The notes: generated by a model from the sequence alone, not told the origin. 64,000 bases of DNA from Corythoichthys intestinalis (GCF_030265065.1 NC_080416.1:131501-195500); one strand, 5' to 3'; counted from the stretch's first letter, positions 10,023 to 21,834 are shown. Numbers and translations: made by a program.

Positions 10023-11956
10023 GCAGTGATTCTGGTTGAAATGAACTGAATGTCTGTCCTTGTCACTGGCAAGCGTCTAGTTAAATACATGACTATGAAA
10101 TCAATTTCAGAGTGTTACTTGTTGGGGGCCGTGCATGTGCATTTCTGCTTAATTGTCACATGAATTTGTTTTGAATGAACATTGTATGAATTTAGAGAAA
10201 CGTATAAAACAGACGATCTCCGGAGTTGTTCCCTTTCAAACTTTTGGACTTTTGCACTCTTTTCGTGGCTCTTTTTATTGGCTCAATAAATGGGTACAAA
10301 ATGCACGGTGTCAATTTCCTACTTGGACAATCCCGATTGCTCCGCAGTTGAACATTCTCCGGTGCCCGGAAATGCAAACAGGTGGCCGTTATATTCATAT
10401 AAAGGATTCCGATAATGAATTGCCGCAGGTTTGGAAACGCCAAGACCCAGGTGTACTATGATGTCAATCGGACGCAGTTCGTCGAGCGTCAAATGCGCAT
10501 CGGTGAAGGAGGGGGCGGGGGGCGCATCCGTAAATTCAGCCCCAAAAGCCCCAATATTTATTCTTGATTGAAGCGCAAATGTATTTCAAGTCGCTGTGAA
10601 AACAGAAAAAGCAATCTGCAACTGAAGCTCATTCAGAAACATTTACCAAGTATATCTATTTTTTGCCTATGTCTCAATATGATTTGGTATGACTTAATCT
10701 GATGTACATATATAGTACATCATTTAAATTGATTTGCGGTTTCTGTATATTGTACTATTTTAAATTAAAAAATAATAATAATTATAACGCAGAAAAACAA
10801 AACATCATCAATTAGTCGCACAGACGGTTCTTCCGCTCTGATATAACCCTTCAAAACAAAGCAAGCGAACGAGGTCCTTTCACCCATCGGAGAGACCTTT
10901 CGGTGATGCGCAGCACGCGAGTTATTTTCGCAAAGAGCAAACATCAATCCATATGAGGGAAAAACTTCGACGACGCGACGGTGATTTGTCGAGCATCAGA
11001 TTTAGTTGGAAAAGCCCAAAGCGGAAGCCACGAGCTATTTTTTTAAGCCGCGTCTCCAATTCTATCATCACCTTGACTTGAGAGCCCGAAGAAAGCCTTT
11101 GGCGTAGTTACCGTCGTGGACGACTCGACTTCAAGATAAGACGGGTGTCGGCGGTTCGGTCCCGTCAAAATGGGGACGGGTCGGGAGCGAGCAAACCCAT
11201 CGACACGCGCCAGGCAGCGGACGTGCTAGCCGACTAGCTAACAGTGAGCCGACCGAGTTGGCCACCGCGGAGCGGAGCGACAAACCTCAACGAAAAAGGC
11301 ACCTAGCTAGCTTAGCTAATCCTGCCATTATAAGCGCTGGGAAAGATGAGCCCTACCACTTGCTAATTGTTCAGTTCGAGGACGTTCTGTTCGTGAGGTT
11401 TTGTTGTCGTAGCAAAAAAAAAAAAACAGCTGACACGGACTTCATTTTGGGTTGTTACGTAGACCTATTCATTTATCTACTACAAGAAGAGACTGCAACA
11501 AAATACCAGCAGTCAATTTTGGTTTGTAACTGAACATTTCAGCAAACAATTGGTAAAAAAAAAAAAAAAGTTTTAAAAATGTGTACACTACATTATTATG
11601 CTGGCGTCAAAAAAAGTGCAAATTGACGATGAATCCTCATTGAAACTTTCTTACCATTCACAACTTTGTTATTTGTAGAAAATAACTTGAGGGGGCGCTC
11701 ACATGCAATTTTTGACTCGACAGTTGTTATTTCCCATAATTACGACACCACGTGAAGGCGGCGTAAGCTCGTTTTGAGGCTAGCGTGACCGGCAAGCGCG
11801 CCTCGTTCACGGGAATGCTCGCCGCTCATCTTCCGGTCCGTTCAAACAGCGGTCACGGGACCGAGAGCCTTTCCGTCGGCCCGACCGCGACACGCGCGAT
11901 GACCGCCCAGACGCCCCGGGGCGGTGCCCTCGACTGAAGCGCCGGCCGGATCGGCG
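10023..11956. other. Intergenic to zhx1 promoter region
   Basis: I see no coding exon here. A small palindrome (GATGTAC-ATATATA-GTACATC) lies near 10701. From about 10900 the sequence becomes CpG-rich, and 11100-11956 probably holds the zhx1 promoter and 5' UTR; no start site can be fixed. Confidence 0.45.
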
Positions 11957-14900
11957 ATGGCGAGCCGCAGGAAGTCCGGCACGCCGTGCATGCTCCCGTC
12001 CCGGGAGGAACGCCCCTCGGGCGAGAGGGCGGCGGACGCGGGCCGGTCCCACAACCACGAAGACAGCGGGGCAGAGGGAGCCCATGAGATCGAGTGCGAC
12101 TTTGCGAGCCGTCGGCGCGTTCGCTACGTACGTTTCGCTAACGATAGCTCGTCCTCTCCGTTTTGGCCACAGTTACGAAGAGCTCGAGACGCATGACGCG
12201 CTACGTCGCCCGGGCCGGGACAAATCGACACGCGAGCCGGCGACGGAGGACGCGGCGAGCCCCGTCGAGACGGCGAGGGTCGAGGACCCGGGGCGGAAGG
12301 GGATCGCCCTCAGCAAGACGCCCATCATGAGGTCCCGGCCGGAACCCAAGAAGTTCGCCGCCTCGCGTCAAACGGTCGGCGAAGAGTTCATCGAAGTGGG
12401 GAATGAGGACGAGGAGGAGACGGATGAGTACCGAGAGCTGCCCGCGCCACCGGTCGCGACCGCCGCCCGGCTCGTCCCTGTGTCGGCGCCGCTTCAAATC
12501 CAGACAGGGACGCAGAGTTTCCTGGTCAACGGGGCCGACGTGCTGAATGGCGCCCTGCCGGTGGGCGCTCTGGCCCAGGTCCTGTCGGTTTTACAGAAGC
12601 GGAACCAGATGCAGCTCCTCATCCCGGTCAGCAGCATCCCGACCTACGACGCCGCCATGGACGGCGACGTCCTTCTGCTGGGCGCCTACAACAGGTAGGC
12701 GGTGCCGGGCGCGCGTGGGCTCGGCGGTCCCGTTCTGATCCGCGGACCCCGACGCAGGTTTCCTTATCCCGCGCCGTCGGAGACAGAGGCGCTGGCGGCG
12801 CGGACCGGCTTCGCGGAGGAGAACGTCAAGCTTTGGTTCTCGGCTCAGAGACTGAAACGCGGCGTCAGCTGGACCCCGGAAGAGGTCGGTAACGTCCGCT
12901 CGCCGGCTAAATGTAATCTAACCCTGGAACCCGTCGAAAAATAGTCGCCGTTGTCGAGACGACCTCGTTAACGTGTCCCTCGGCGGCAGGTGGAAGAGGC
13001 GCGCCGAAAGAAGTCCAACGGCGCGGCGCAGACGCTCCGACAAAGCCCGCCTCCGACCATTGCCGTTATCCCCGTCCGGGCGGCCGCCGACGGCGTCTTC
13101 CGGACGTGCCGGATCTTGGGTGGGCCGGGCCTGGTCCTCGCGCCGCCACCTGGAGGCGCGAGCCTCCCTGCGGCGGCCCCCGGGGAGAAAGCGGCGGAAG
13201 GCGCCGAGCCCCAGGCCCAAAAGGCACAGTCCTCTTGCGCCTCCAAACCCAAAAAATCCAAAGAGCAGCTGGCCGAGCTGAAGGCCAGCTACGGCCGGCG
13301 CCGGGTGGCCACCGAGGCAGAGATTTCGCGCCTCATGCGGGTCACCGGACTGTCCAAGCGCGCCATCAAGAAATGGTTCAGCGACACGCGCTACAACCAG
13401 AGGAACTCTAGGGAGCCTCGGCGGGAAAGCGCGGCGGCCGAAGGGGATGCCGGCGAGGAGGCGAGCGGCCCCGGCGAAGAGCCGGCAGCCCCCTTGCCGG
13501 TAGCCTCCTCACCGGTCACCCCCTCGCCGGCCGTCCCCGCGGAGCGCCGCGGAAAACTCCGCCACGCCTTCCCGGACTTCACGCCCCAGAAGTTCAAAGA
13601 GAAGACTTCGGGGCAGCTCCTCATCCTGGAGTCCAGCTTCCGCAAAAGCCGCACACCGTCCGACGAAGAGGTGGCGCGCTTGCGAGCGCAGACCAAGCTG
13701 ACGCGTCGCGAGGTGGACGCCTGGTTCAGCGATCGGCGCAAAGGCCGGGCGCGCGAGGCGGGCGTGCCGCCCTCCGGCCGCCGAGCGTTGAAGAAAACCC
13801 CGGCGCAGCTGGACGTCCTGAAGAAAGCGTTTGTGCGCTCGCGCCGGCCGACGGCCAGGGACTACGACCGGATGGCGGAGGACAGCGGCCTGCCGCGTAG
13901 CTACGTGGTCAACTGGTTCGGGGAGACTCGCTACGCCGTCAAGAACGGCAGCCTCAAGTGGTTTGACCTCTACTGCGCCGGCAAGGTCGGTCGGTCGGGA
14001 GGCGACCTCTCGCACGATGGCCACCCGTCACGCTCTTTATGCTCCGTAGGAGGCGCGAGCGTCGCCGGACGGAGCAGCCAGAATGCCCAAGAAGTCCAAG
14101 AAGCGTTTCCGGGGCCGGTCCGGGAAGTCGCGGCGGCCCTGCGCCCTCAAACGGGAAGCGGACGCACCCGGCCAGGTTTGTAAAGGCACCGGAACTAATA
14201 CGACGATGCGCTAGGCTGGCTAGCGTCGCGGAATCATCCGGACGCAAACTGGCCACGGGCCACAGTGAACAAAAAAGTTTATAAATTATTTTTGCTCATT
14301 TAAAATGATCATCGATGGTAGCTTTACATGACACGCCATAGCGACAGTGTTCAAACACCAAAACGATGAGAATTTTCGCACGACGCAGGCAGGCGGGCCA
14401 TCTGATTGACGCAAAAAAAATTTTTTTTTAAATGACCGGCCAAAAATGTGTGTCTTTTGGGGGGAAAAAAGCATTTCAAAACACTACTTGTCCTACAGGT
14501 TTTATCCGGATGACATCAATTGTACATGAAAAAATTCAGGACGTCAAAATTTTTATCTTTTTTGCCAAAAATTATACAGTAGGGCCATTCTTTTCTCCCA
14601 CCCTACCCAAAAATTTCCCATTCACTCCTATTGATTGCCAACAAATGAACCGGAAGTGACCCCGGATCAATAGGACACAACCCACAACAGCAGGAAGTGA
14701 CCTCGAAATGCCTCCAAAATCAATAGAAGGTATAGAAGACGACAGACAAAAACAAACATCACAGCAAAGCTACCATTGCCATTTCACCTGAAATGGCCTT
14801 TTTTTTTAATCTAATAATCCATCCATCCATTATCTTCCGCTTAGTCCGGAGTTGGGTCGCGGGGGCAGCAGCTGTAGCAGGGAAGCCCAGACTTCCCTCT

Positions 14901-17900
14901 CCCCAGCCACTTCAGCCAGCTTCTCCGGCGGGATTCCAAGGCGTTCCCAGGCCAGCCGAGCGACATAGTCTCTCCAGCGTGTCTTGGGTCGACCGGGGCC
15001 TCCCGCCAGTGGGACATGCCCGGAACACCTCTCCAGGGAGGCGTCAAGGAGGCATCCGAACCAGATGCCCGAGCCACCTCAACTGGCTCCTCTCAACGCG
15101 GAGGAGTAGCGGCTTGACACCAAGCCCCTCCCGGATGACCGGGCTTCTCACCCTATCTCTAAGGGAGAGCCTGAACACCCTGCAGAGGAAACTCATTTCG
15201 GCCACTTGTATCCGGGATCTTGTTCTTTTGGTCACGACCCACAGCTCGTGACCATAGGTGAGGGTAGGAACGTAGATCGACCGGTAAATCGAGAGCTTCG
15301 CCTTTTGGCTCAGCTCCTTGTTTACCACAACGGACCGGTGCAGAGTCCGCATCACTGCAGACGCTGCACGTGCTGTTAAAAGTTCGGATTCCTCGTTACC
15401 AACTGCGCAAAATGCATCTTCGTTCCAAGTCCGGCAAAAACTAGCGCCGGAGCCAATCGTTCCCATTATATCCTGTTGTTCAATGTATACCGGCCGCATC
15501 AGTGCTCCGGAGTGACTGTGGACCATCTACAGCGCGCCGGTGTCGTTGACGTGTGGGCGCTCCCGTCAGGAGTGACATTTCACGCGGGTGGCTGTTTTTC
15601 GGCACAAGGCCGGATATTTACAACGAAGTCCGCCAAAACATTGTTACCGACTAGGCTGCTACGAACAACCTCGCTTTGACAATAAACAGCTGATTGAAAT
15701 TAAGAGCGCTGTGTCATATGCTGGTGTTGAGTAGTAATGAGCAGACGTGACTTCAGCGGCGCTTGTTAACTTTTTTAATGCGCGCACACACTAGATATCA
15801 TGAAATGGCACACTAGATGTGCTACGTCCCATGCCATTGGCTACGTGAGCACAGAGTGATTATGGGTTACGTAGTCCATATACTACATAGATGAATTCTA
15901 AACTGTCATGACTGAATGGAAGTTAGGAAGGCCAAATCATTCCATACTAGTGACTACAGATAATGTTGCAAATATTGTTAAATCAGTACGTGACACATGG
16001 ATTCGGACCACAAATAGGATGTCTTGCTCATGTAGTAAACCTAGCTGCTAAGAAAGCTGTAGCAATCAACAGTGTGCCTTGCCTCACTTTACAAAACGTA
16101 AAGATTGTTCTCAGCACTTTTGTACAAACAGTTTTCAGATCAGTAAGAAGTAAGCACATACAGTAAATATTATGCACTAAAATGCATGTTTATATGATGG
16201 CAATTTAATTTTTGCTCGCTAGCAAAAAAAAAAAAACGAAACAAAAAATATAATTGTTATATTTTTTTACGGAGGATTAAATGTATTGAATCGGATCGAA
16301 AATCGTGACCCCCGTATCAAAAATCGTACCGAACCGTGACTTAACTGTATCGTTGCATCCCTATGGAACACCATTGCAGAAGCTATGACAGGGAAAAGTT
16401 TTCATTTGCCTAAATGCTTAAGTTATTTGGTGCAATTTTTTTTCTCTTTTTTTTTTTTAAAATTTTTTAAACACATTTTATTTATTCTGTGGTGCTGTGC
16501 GGTATCAATATTGTTGTTTTTTATTGTTGTTATTGTAAATTGGTTAAAAAAATTGGGGGGGGGGGGGGGGCGCAATAATATCGCATATCGCAATAATTTA
16601 TGAGAATAATTATCGCACACTAATATTTGTTATCGTGACAGGCCTACCCTCAACGCTTCGGCTGGGCCTAGAAATTCTGTCCATAAAAATTACGAACAGA
16701 ATCTGTGACAAAGGGCAGCCTTGGCGGAGTCCAATCCTCACTGGGAACGAATTCGACTTACTGCCGGCAATGCGGACCAGACTCTGACACCGGTCGTACA
16801 GGGACCGAACAGCCCTTACCAAGGGGCTCGGTACCCCGTAGTCCCGGAGGACCCTCCACAGGACTCCCCTTGGCACTCGGCCGAACGCCTTCTCTAAATC
16901 CACAAAACACATGTAGACTGGTCGGGCGAACTCCCATGCACCCTCGAGGACCCTGCCGAGGGTGTAGAGCCGGTCCGCTGTTCCACGGCCGGGACGAAAA
17001 CCACACTGCTCCTCCTGAATCCGAGATTCGACTTCCTGACGGACCCTCTTCTCTAGCACCCCTGAATAGACTTTACCGGGGAGGCTGAGGAGTGTGATCC
17101 CTCTTTAATTGGAACACACCCTTCGGTCCCCCTTTTTAACAAGGGGGACCACCACCCTGGTCTGCCAATCCAGAGGCACTGTCCCCGATGTCCACGCGAT
17201 GTTGTAGAGGCGTGTCAGCCATGACAGCCCCACAACATCCAGAGCCTTTAGGAACTCAAGGCGGATCTCATCGACCCCCGGGACCTTGCGACCGGAGAGC
17301 TTTCCAATCACCTCAGTGACTTCAAGCCCAGAGATTGGAGAGCCCACCTCGGAGTCCCCAGACGCTGCTCCCTCCGAGGGAGACGTATCGGTGGAATTGA
17401 GGAGGTCTTCGAAGTACTCTCCCCACCGACTCACGACAACCCGAGTCGAGGTCAGCAGTACCCCATCTTCACTATAAACAGTGTTAATGGTGCACTGCTT
17501 TCCTCTCCTCAGACGCCGGATGGTGGACCAGAATTTCCTCGAAGCCTTCCGGAAGTGGTTTTCCATTTGCCTGGCACGGCCAGACTGTTCTCTCTCTATT
17601 TTTCAAACACCGAGAGAAAAGTCTGGGACCCAGCCCATTCACAGCCTCTCGAGCAGGTACAAAATCAATCAACAAATCAGATTCGTTTATTTGCGTGACG
17701 TGTTCTTAACGAGCAACGTCACTCTTGCGCGTCGAAAGTCGTCTCCACAACAACACAGATGGTGAACAGGAGAGTTGAGAATATGTTCCAATCCACGGTA
17801 AAATCCGTTTTAAATTACCAAAAACTAGGGCTGTCAAAATTATCGGTTAACGCGCGGTAATTAATCACGTTAAAATATTTGACGCAATTAACGCACATGT

Positions 17901-20900
17901 CCCGCTCAGACAGTATTCTGCCTTTTGCTAAGTTTTACAGCAAGGCTTTTTGTGCTGTCTAACAGCAAACTCTTGTGGTCGCTTTGCGACATGGTTTGTT
18001 TTCTAGCCAGTTCAATATGGCTGACGCCTACGTTGTAATGTTGTGCTTATATGATCCTTGGACAAGATTTGTCCGCAAGTATGGTTGTTGTAAAGAATGT
18101 ACATATTATGTTATTAAGCGAAATGTTCTATTTTTTGTATGAGACGCTTTTTGTTTATGTTTAGTGAACCTGTATAGCGTGCTAAGCTAACGTTGTTGCT
18201 AATGCAATGCATGTGTACTTTTTTAGTGTAGTTTTACGACGGTCTAAAGAGGACAATGGTTTGAGGCCATTTTATTAATAAATCAGATGAAAAAGGAAGA
18301 AGTCTGATTATTAAGGCGTCGTTCACTAGCTGTCTAGCTTTGGAAAAAGTAGACACTTCAGAGTGAGGCCAGCATAGACAGATGTAAATGACAGTAGAGT
18401 CCTTATGTACATATCCATCTTCTGTCTTATCTTTCCATTCCAACATTTTACAGAATATATATATGTTACAGAAAAATATGGCATATTTTATGGATGGTTT
18501 GAATCGCGATTAATTGCGATCAATTACGATTAATTAATTTTTAAGCACTCGATAAAAAATTTTAATCGTTTGACAGCTCTACCAAAAACACATCGACACG
18601 AGTCATTGACAACAGTCTGTCTCGCGCTAGCCATGTTGAATAAACGCCGCTCTCCTCGTATGTTTACTTCCGCGCGCAAGTCCCTCGTCCTGCCCTCGGC
18701 GTTTTACTAACGTCACGTCTGCCCGTCGCTGATTGGTCCTCTCCGCTGTCCGTTTGCTGTGGCTTGCTCCACCCTGGAAATTGTATCCACTGAATGGTGG
18801 CCAGACTCAATAGCTGGAACAGCGGTGAGTCTGGTGTACCAGGCAAGTTTTCCATGGCCTCGCTGAACTCCTCCCATGTCAGCGTTTTTGCCTCGGCGAC
18901 CGTAGAAGCTGCAGTCCGATTGGCCAGCCGGTACCTGTCGGCTGCCTCCGGAGTCCCACAGGGCAAAAAGGCCCAGTAGGCCTCTTTCTTCAGCTTGACG
19001 GCATCCCTTAGCGGGTTCGGGGATTGCCGCCGCGAAAGGGACAAACTACCTCACGGCTCACAGCTCCAGTCGGCCGCCTCAACAATGGAGGTGCGGAACA
19101 TGGCCCACTCGAACTCAATGTCCCCACCTTCCCCGGGACAAGGGAGAAGTTCTGCCAGAGGTGGGTGTTAAAGCTCTTTCTGACAGGGGATTCTGCCAGA
19201 CGTTCCCAGCAGACCCTCACAATACGTTTGGGCCCGCCAGGTCTGGCCAGCAGCATCTTCCCCCGCCATCGGAGCCAACACACCACCAGGTGGTGATCAG
19301 TTGACAGCTCCGCCTCTCTCTTCACCCGAGTGTCCAAAACATGCGGCCGCAAGTCCGATGACACGATTGCAAAGTCGATCATCGAACTGCGGCCTAGGGT
19401 GTCCTGGTGCCAAGTGCACATATGGACACCCTATGTTTGAACATGGTGTTTCTTATGGACAAACCGTGACGAGCACAGAAGTCCAATAACAGAACACCAC
19501 TCGGGTTCTGATCGGGGAGGCTTCCTCCCAATCACGCCCCTTCAGGTCCCACAGTTATTGCCCACGTGAGCGTTGAAGTCCCCCAGAAGAACGAGGGAGT
19601 CCCCAGAGGGGGCGCTCTTCAGCACACCCTCCAAGGACTCCAAAAAGGGTGGGTATTCTGAGCTGCTGTTCGGTGCATAAGCGCAAACAACAGTCAGAAC
19701 CCGTCCCCCCACCTGAAGGCGGAGGGAGGCTACCCTCTCGTCTACCGGGGTAAACCCCAACATACAGGCGCCAAGCCGGGGGGCAATAAGTATGCACACA
19801 CCTGCTTGGCGCCTCTCACCGTTGGCAACTCCAGAGTGGAAGAGAGTCCAACCCCTCTCGAGAGGATTGGTACCAGAACCCAAGCTGTGTTTGGAGGAGA
19901 GTCCGATTATATCTAGTCAGAACTTCTCTGCCTCACACACCAGCTCGGGCTCCTTCCCTGCCAGAGAGGTGACATTCCATGTCCCAAGAGTTAGCTTCTG
20001 CAGCTGGGGGTCAGACCGCCAAGGCCCCCGCCTTTGGCTGCCGCCCAACTCCCTACGCACCCGGCCCCTTTGGCCCATCCCACAGGTGGTGAGCCCATGG
20101 GAAGGGGAACCCACGTTGCCTTTTTGAGCCGTGCCCGGCTGGGCCCCGTGGGGACAGGCCGGGCCACCGGACGCTTGCCTTTGAGCCTCACCTCCAGGCC
20201 TGGCTCCAGAGGGGGGCCCCGGTAACCCGCGTCCGGGCAAGGGAAACTTGACTTCATTTGATTTACTCATCATAAGGGTCCTTTTGAGCCATGCTTTATC
20301 TAATAATCATGACTATTTTTTAGTTATAAATGAATAAAAAGTGCTAAGATGGCCCCAAGTAACAGTCGAAGGTTTTTTCCCTCCCACAGTATTTAACAAA
20401 TTGTCTGCCATTGATGGTCAATTTGTGGCGTTTGTTGTTCATTCGCCCTCTTCTCCTGGTCTAAATGGATTGGGCGTCTAGCGTCATGAATGGCAGCCAA
20501 TCAGTTTAGTAAGGTTAAAAAAAAATTGTGCATGAAAGGGTTAAACTGAACATGTAGCGCATGTCAATTCAACCTCCAAAGTTTGGTCATTTGTTGGCCC
20601 ACCACCAGAGGGAGCCAGCCCACGTATTAAAACTGTAAAAGCTTCCCTGTGATTTTTGCGCCAACTTTCATCAGTATTGTCATCATCAAAATGGCTGACA
20701 GGAAGAAGAACTTTTCAACTTCAGACTGAACATTTTAGACCCATTTTTTTATTTTGAATGGGCCCTGGTCTGATCCAAAAAAAAAAAAAAAAAAAAATCA
20801 AACACATCATTTTGTATACATCGGGAGACGACGATGCACTTTTTGGCAGGCAAAGAGCGGGAAGGCCTTCCTCAGGGCTTACTTCCTCCAGCGGCGAGAC

Positions 20901-21056
20901 CCGAGCCGGGACGAGGAGCGCCCGGACGACTCGGCGGCTGGGGCCGACGTGAGCGCGCGGAAGGTCGGGGAGCGGCGTGAGGACGACGACCGAGGAGGCG
21001 CCGACCGAGACCCGGAACGTCCGCGGGAGGAGGAACCCGCTCCGAGCCCGACGTGA
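11957..21056 (+). CDS. zhx1: Zinc fingers and homeoboxes protein 1, divergent
   Basis: Coding segments are 11957-12114, 12173-12694, 12758-12884, 12990-13985, 14050-14175 and 20850-21056, 711 codons plus stop (human ZHX1 has 873 residues). The start [12 protein letters not shown] matches the ZHX1 N-terminus. Homeodomains: HD1 at about 227-285 ([20 protein letters not shown]), HD2 at about 356-412 ([13 protein letters not shown]), HD3 at about 470-527 ([28 protein letters not shown]), and HD4 at about 535-600 ([17 protein letters not shown]). HD3 wording favours ZHX1 over ZHX2, ZHX3 or HOMEZ. A basic linker ([15 protein letters not shown]) precedes HD5, which lacks the Trp-Phe of helix 3. The N-terminal zinc-finger module is largely lost. 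Family members are nuclear repressors that bind NF-YA. The four central junctions carry correct phase, and the 12695 intron contains an in-frame stop that splicing removes. The 12115-12172 gap is the weak point. Confidence 0.85.
12115..12172 (+). other. 58 bp intervening segment in zhx1, intron or insertion
   Basis: Protein similarity runs ECDFASR then RYEELETHD, matching ZHX1 ECNFLTKRYDALSEHN, only if these 58 bases are removed. The segment has a GCTAAC branch-like motif, a pyrimidine tract and a CAG end, so the 3' half looks like an intron. The only donor in the right phase is GC rather than GT. A frame-shifting insertion or a sequence error is the alternative. Confidence 0.5.
15375..16646. 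mobile_element. Composite of hAT transposon fragments inside Rex3
   Basis: At 15903-16160 a plus-strand stretch encodes TDNVANIV-like sequence in one frame and [19 protein letters not shown] in another, typical of ZBED/hAT transposases. At 16260-16363 the sequence ends ATCGTTGCATCCCTA, the inverse of the hAT end TAGGGATGCAACGAT. A second hAT-like end (TATCGTGACAGGCCTA) closes the block at 16646 against Rex3. A poly-G run lies at about 16555-16570. Matching left ends were not found, so these are fragments. Confidence 0.65.
17567..18846. mobile_element. DNA element with 9 bp target duplication, split by a hAT
   Basis: Left end TTGCCTGGCACGGCCAGACT and right end (reversed) TTGCCTGGTACACCAGACTC form imperfect inverted repeats. 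The 9 bp GTTTTCCAT occurs immediately outside both ends (17558-17566 and 18847-18855). Without the nested hAT it is 524 bp. The 9 bp duplication suggests a Mutator-like element, but that is inference from length only. Removing it restores the Rex3 reading [12 protein letters not shown]. Confidence 0.72.
17826..18581. mobile_element. Non-autonomous hAT, 756 bp, 8 bp target duplication
   Basis: The ends are TAGGGCTGTCAAA and TTTGACAGCTCTA, flanked on both sides by CCAAAAAC (17818-17825 and 18582-18589). Subterminal GCGATTAATTGCGATC-type repeats are typical of fish hAT elements. It carries no transposase. It is nested within the 17567-18846 element. Confidence 0.88.
20442..20500. repeat. Dispersed repeat copy (GGCGTCTAGCG... 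family)
   Basis: This segment matches 46841-46899 over about 60 bp, from CATTCGCCC through the core GTCTAGCG to ATGGCAGCCA. A shorter copy of the core lies at 2169-2196. The family is not identified. Confidence 0.6.
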
Positions 21057-21512
21057 GCGACGGCCGCTTCCCATTTTTCAAAAATACGACAAAGGACACG
21101 CTGTTCTGTTTTTTTTTTTTTTGCCAACAAAATATTTTGGCCTTTTAACTTGTTTCCTCTCAGTGCGCTTTGTTGGGAGAGCAAATTTCCAACTTTCTTG
21201 TGAAAAGTCCAAAGAATTGCACATTTTTTGGATACAAACAGTCGTCCGATCATCCTTCCGTCAAAGACTATTCCGAGTAGACATCTAATGTCAACTGATC
21301 TTTCCCGACGACGGTCATTTTCCTATCATTTAAAGCATTCAACTTTTCCTTCCCGGTGGCCGCACGGATGCATCTGCGCTTTGTTGAAAAAGAGAAGACT
21401 GACGGATGGGAATTTTTCAGCTCGATCGCCCGTTCATTGCAAACAAATCTACCTACGTTTTGACACGTCTATTTTGATACTTCCGCTGTTATGTCAATAT
21501 TCTATCTTGAAC

Positions 21513-21518
21513 AATAAA
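21513..21518 (+). terminator. zhx1 polyadenylation signal candidate
   Basis: AATAAA lies about 460 bases after the zhx1 stop and is the first canonical plus-strand signal there. Confidence 0.45.
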
Positions 21519-21834
21519 CACCATTTACTGCTCATCGTACAACGAGGCTATGATCTCACAATACCGATATTCTATTCTTGGATACGAAATGGTTAGTGGT
21601 CAAAAGGCACTAGAAAATGAATATACTTAAAAAATATGACTCATTTGCAGCAACGACGTTGTCGTCAAACAAGTCGACGGACATTCGACCTACGGGGGGG
21701 GGGCGGTTGCCACGCGCACGCTCGGTAGCGCTTTGGGCAGCGATTCAACGGGGAGCGAAAAATCGACATTTCACCAGAACACCCTGGCTTTTAATCTTCT
21801 CTGTGCTTAGATGAGATGCCATCTACCGTATTAG

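Larger units (their letters stand above)
14821..20275 (-). mobile_element. Rex3 (RTE-clade) LINE, nearly full length, interrupted
   Basis: Read on the minus strand, the 5' part (20275 to about 18847) encodes an endonuclease ([40 protein letters not shown]). The middle (18847 to 17105, then 17059 to 16647) encodes a reverse transcriptase ([45 protein letters not shown]). The 3' part (15370-14821) encodes the C-terminal region ([20 protein letters not shown]). The element ends in tandem GGATGGAT units, as RTE elements do. The stretch around 16700 (GTGACAAAGGGCAGCC) matches the primer site I recall for Rex3. About 100 codons, including the FADD-box region, are missing at the 15370/16647 junction. 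Frameshifts are visible, for example near 17059-17105, so it is dead. It lies in the last intron of zhx1, antisense to the gene. Confidence 0.88.

Noticed and set aside
11957-21056. zhx1 as a pseudogene
   Set aside because: Four homeodomains are intact, the central splice phases agree, and stops fall only in introns. The finger loss and the 58 bp segment are odd but do not outweigh this.
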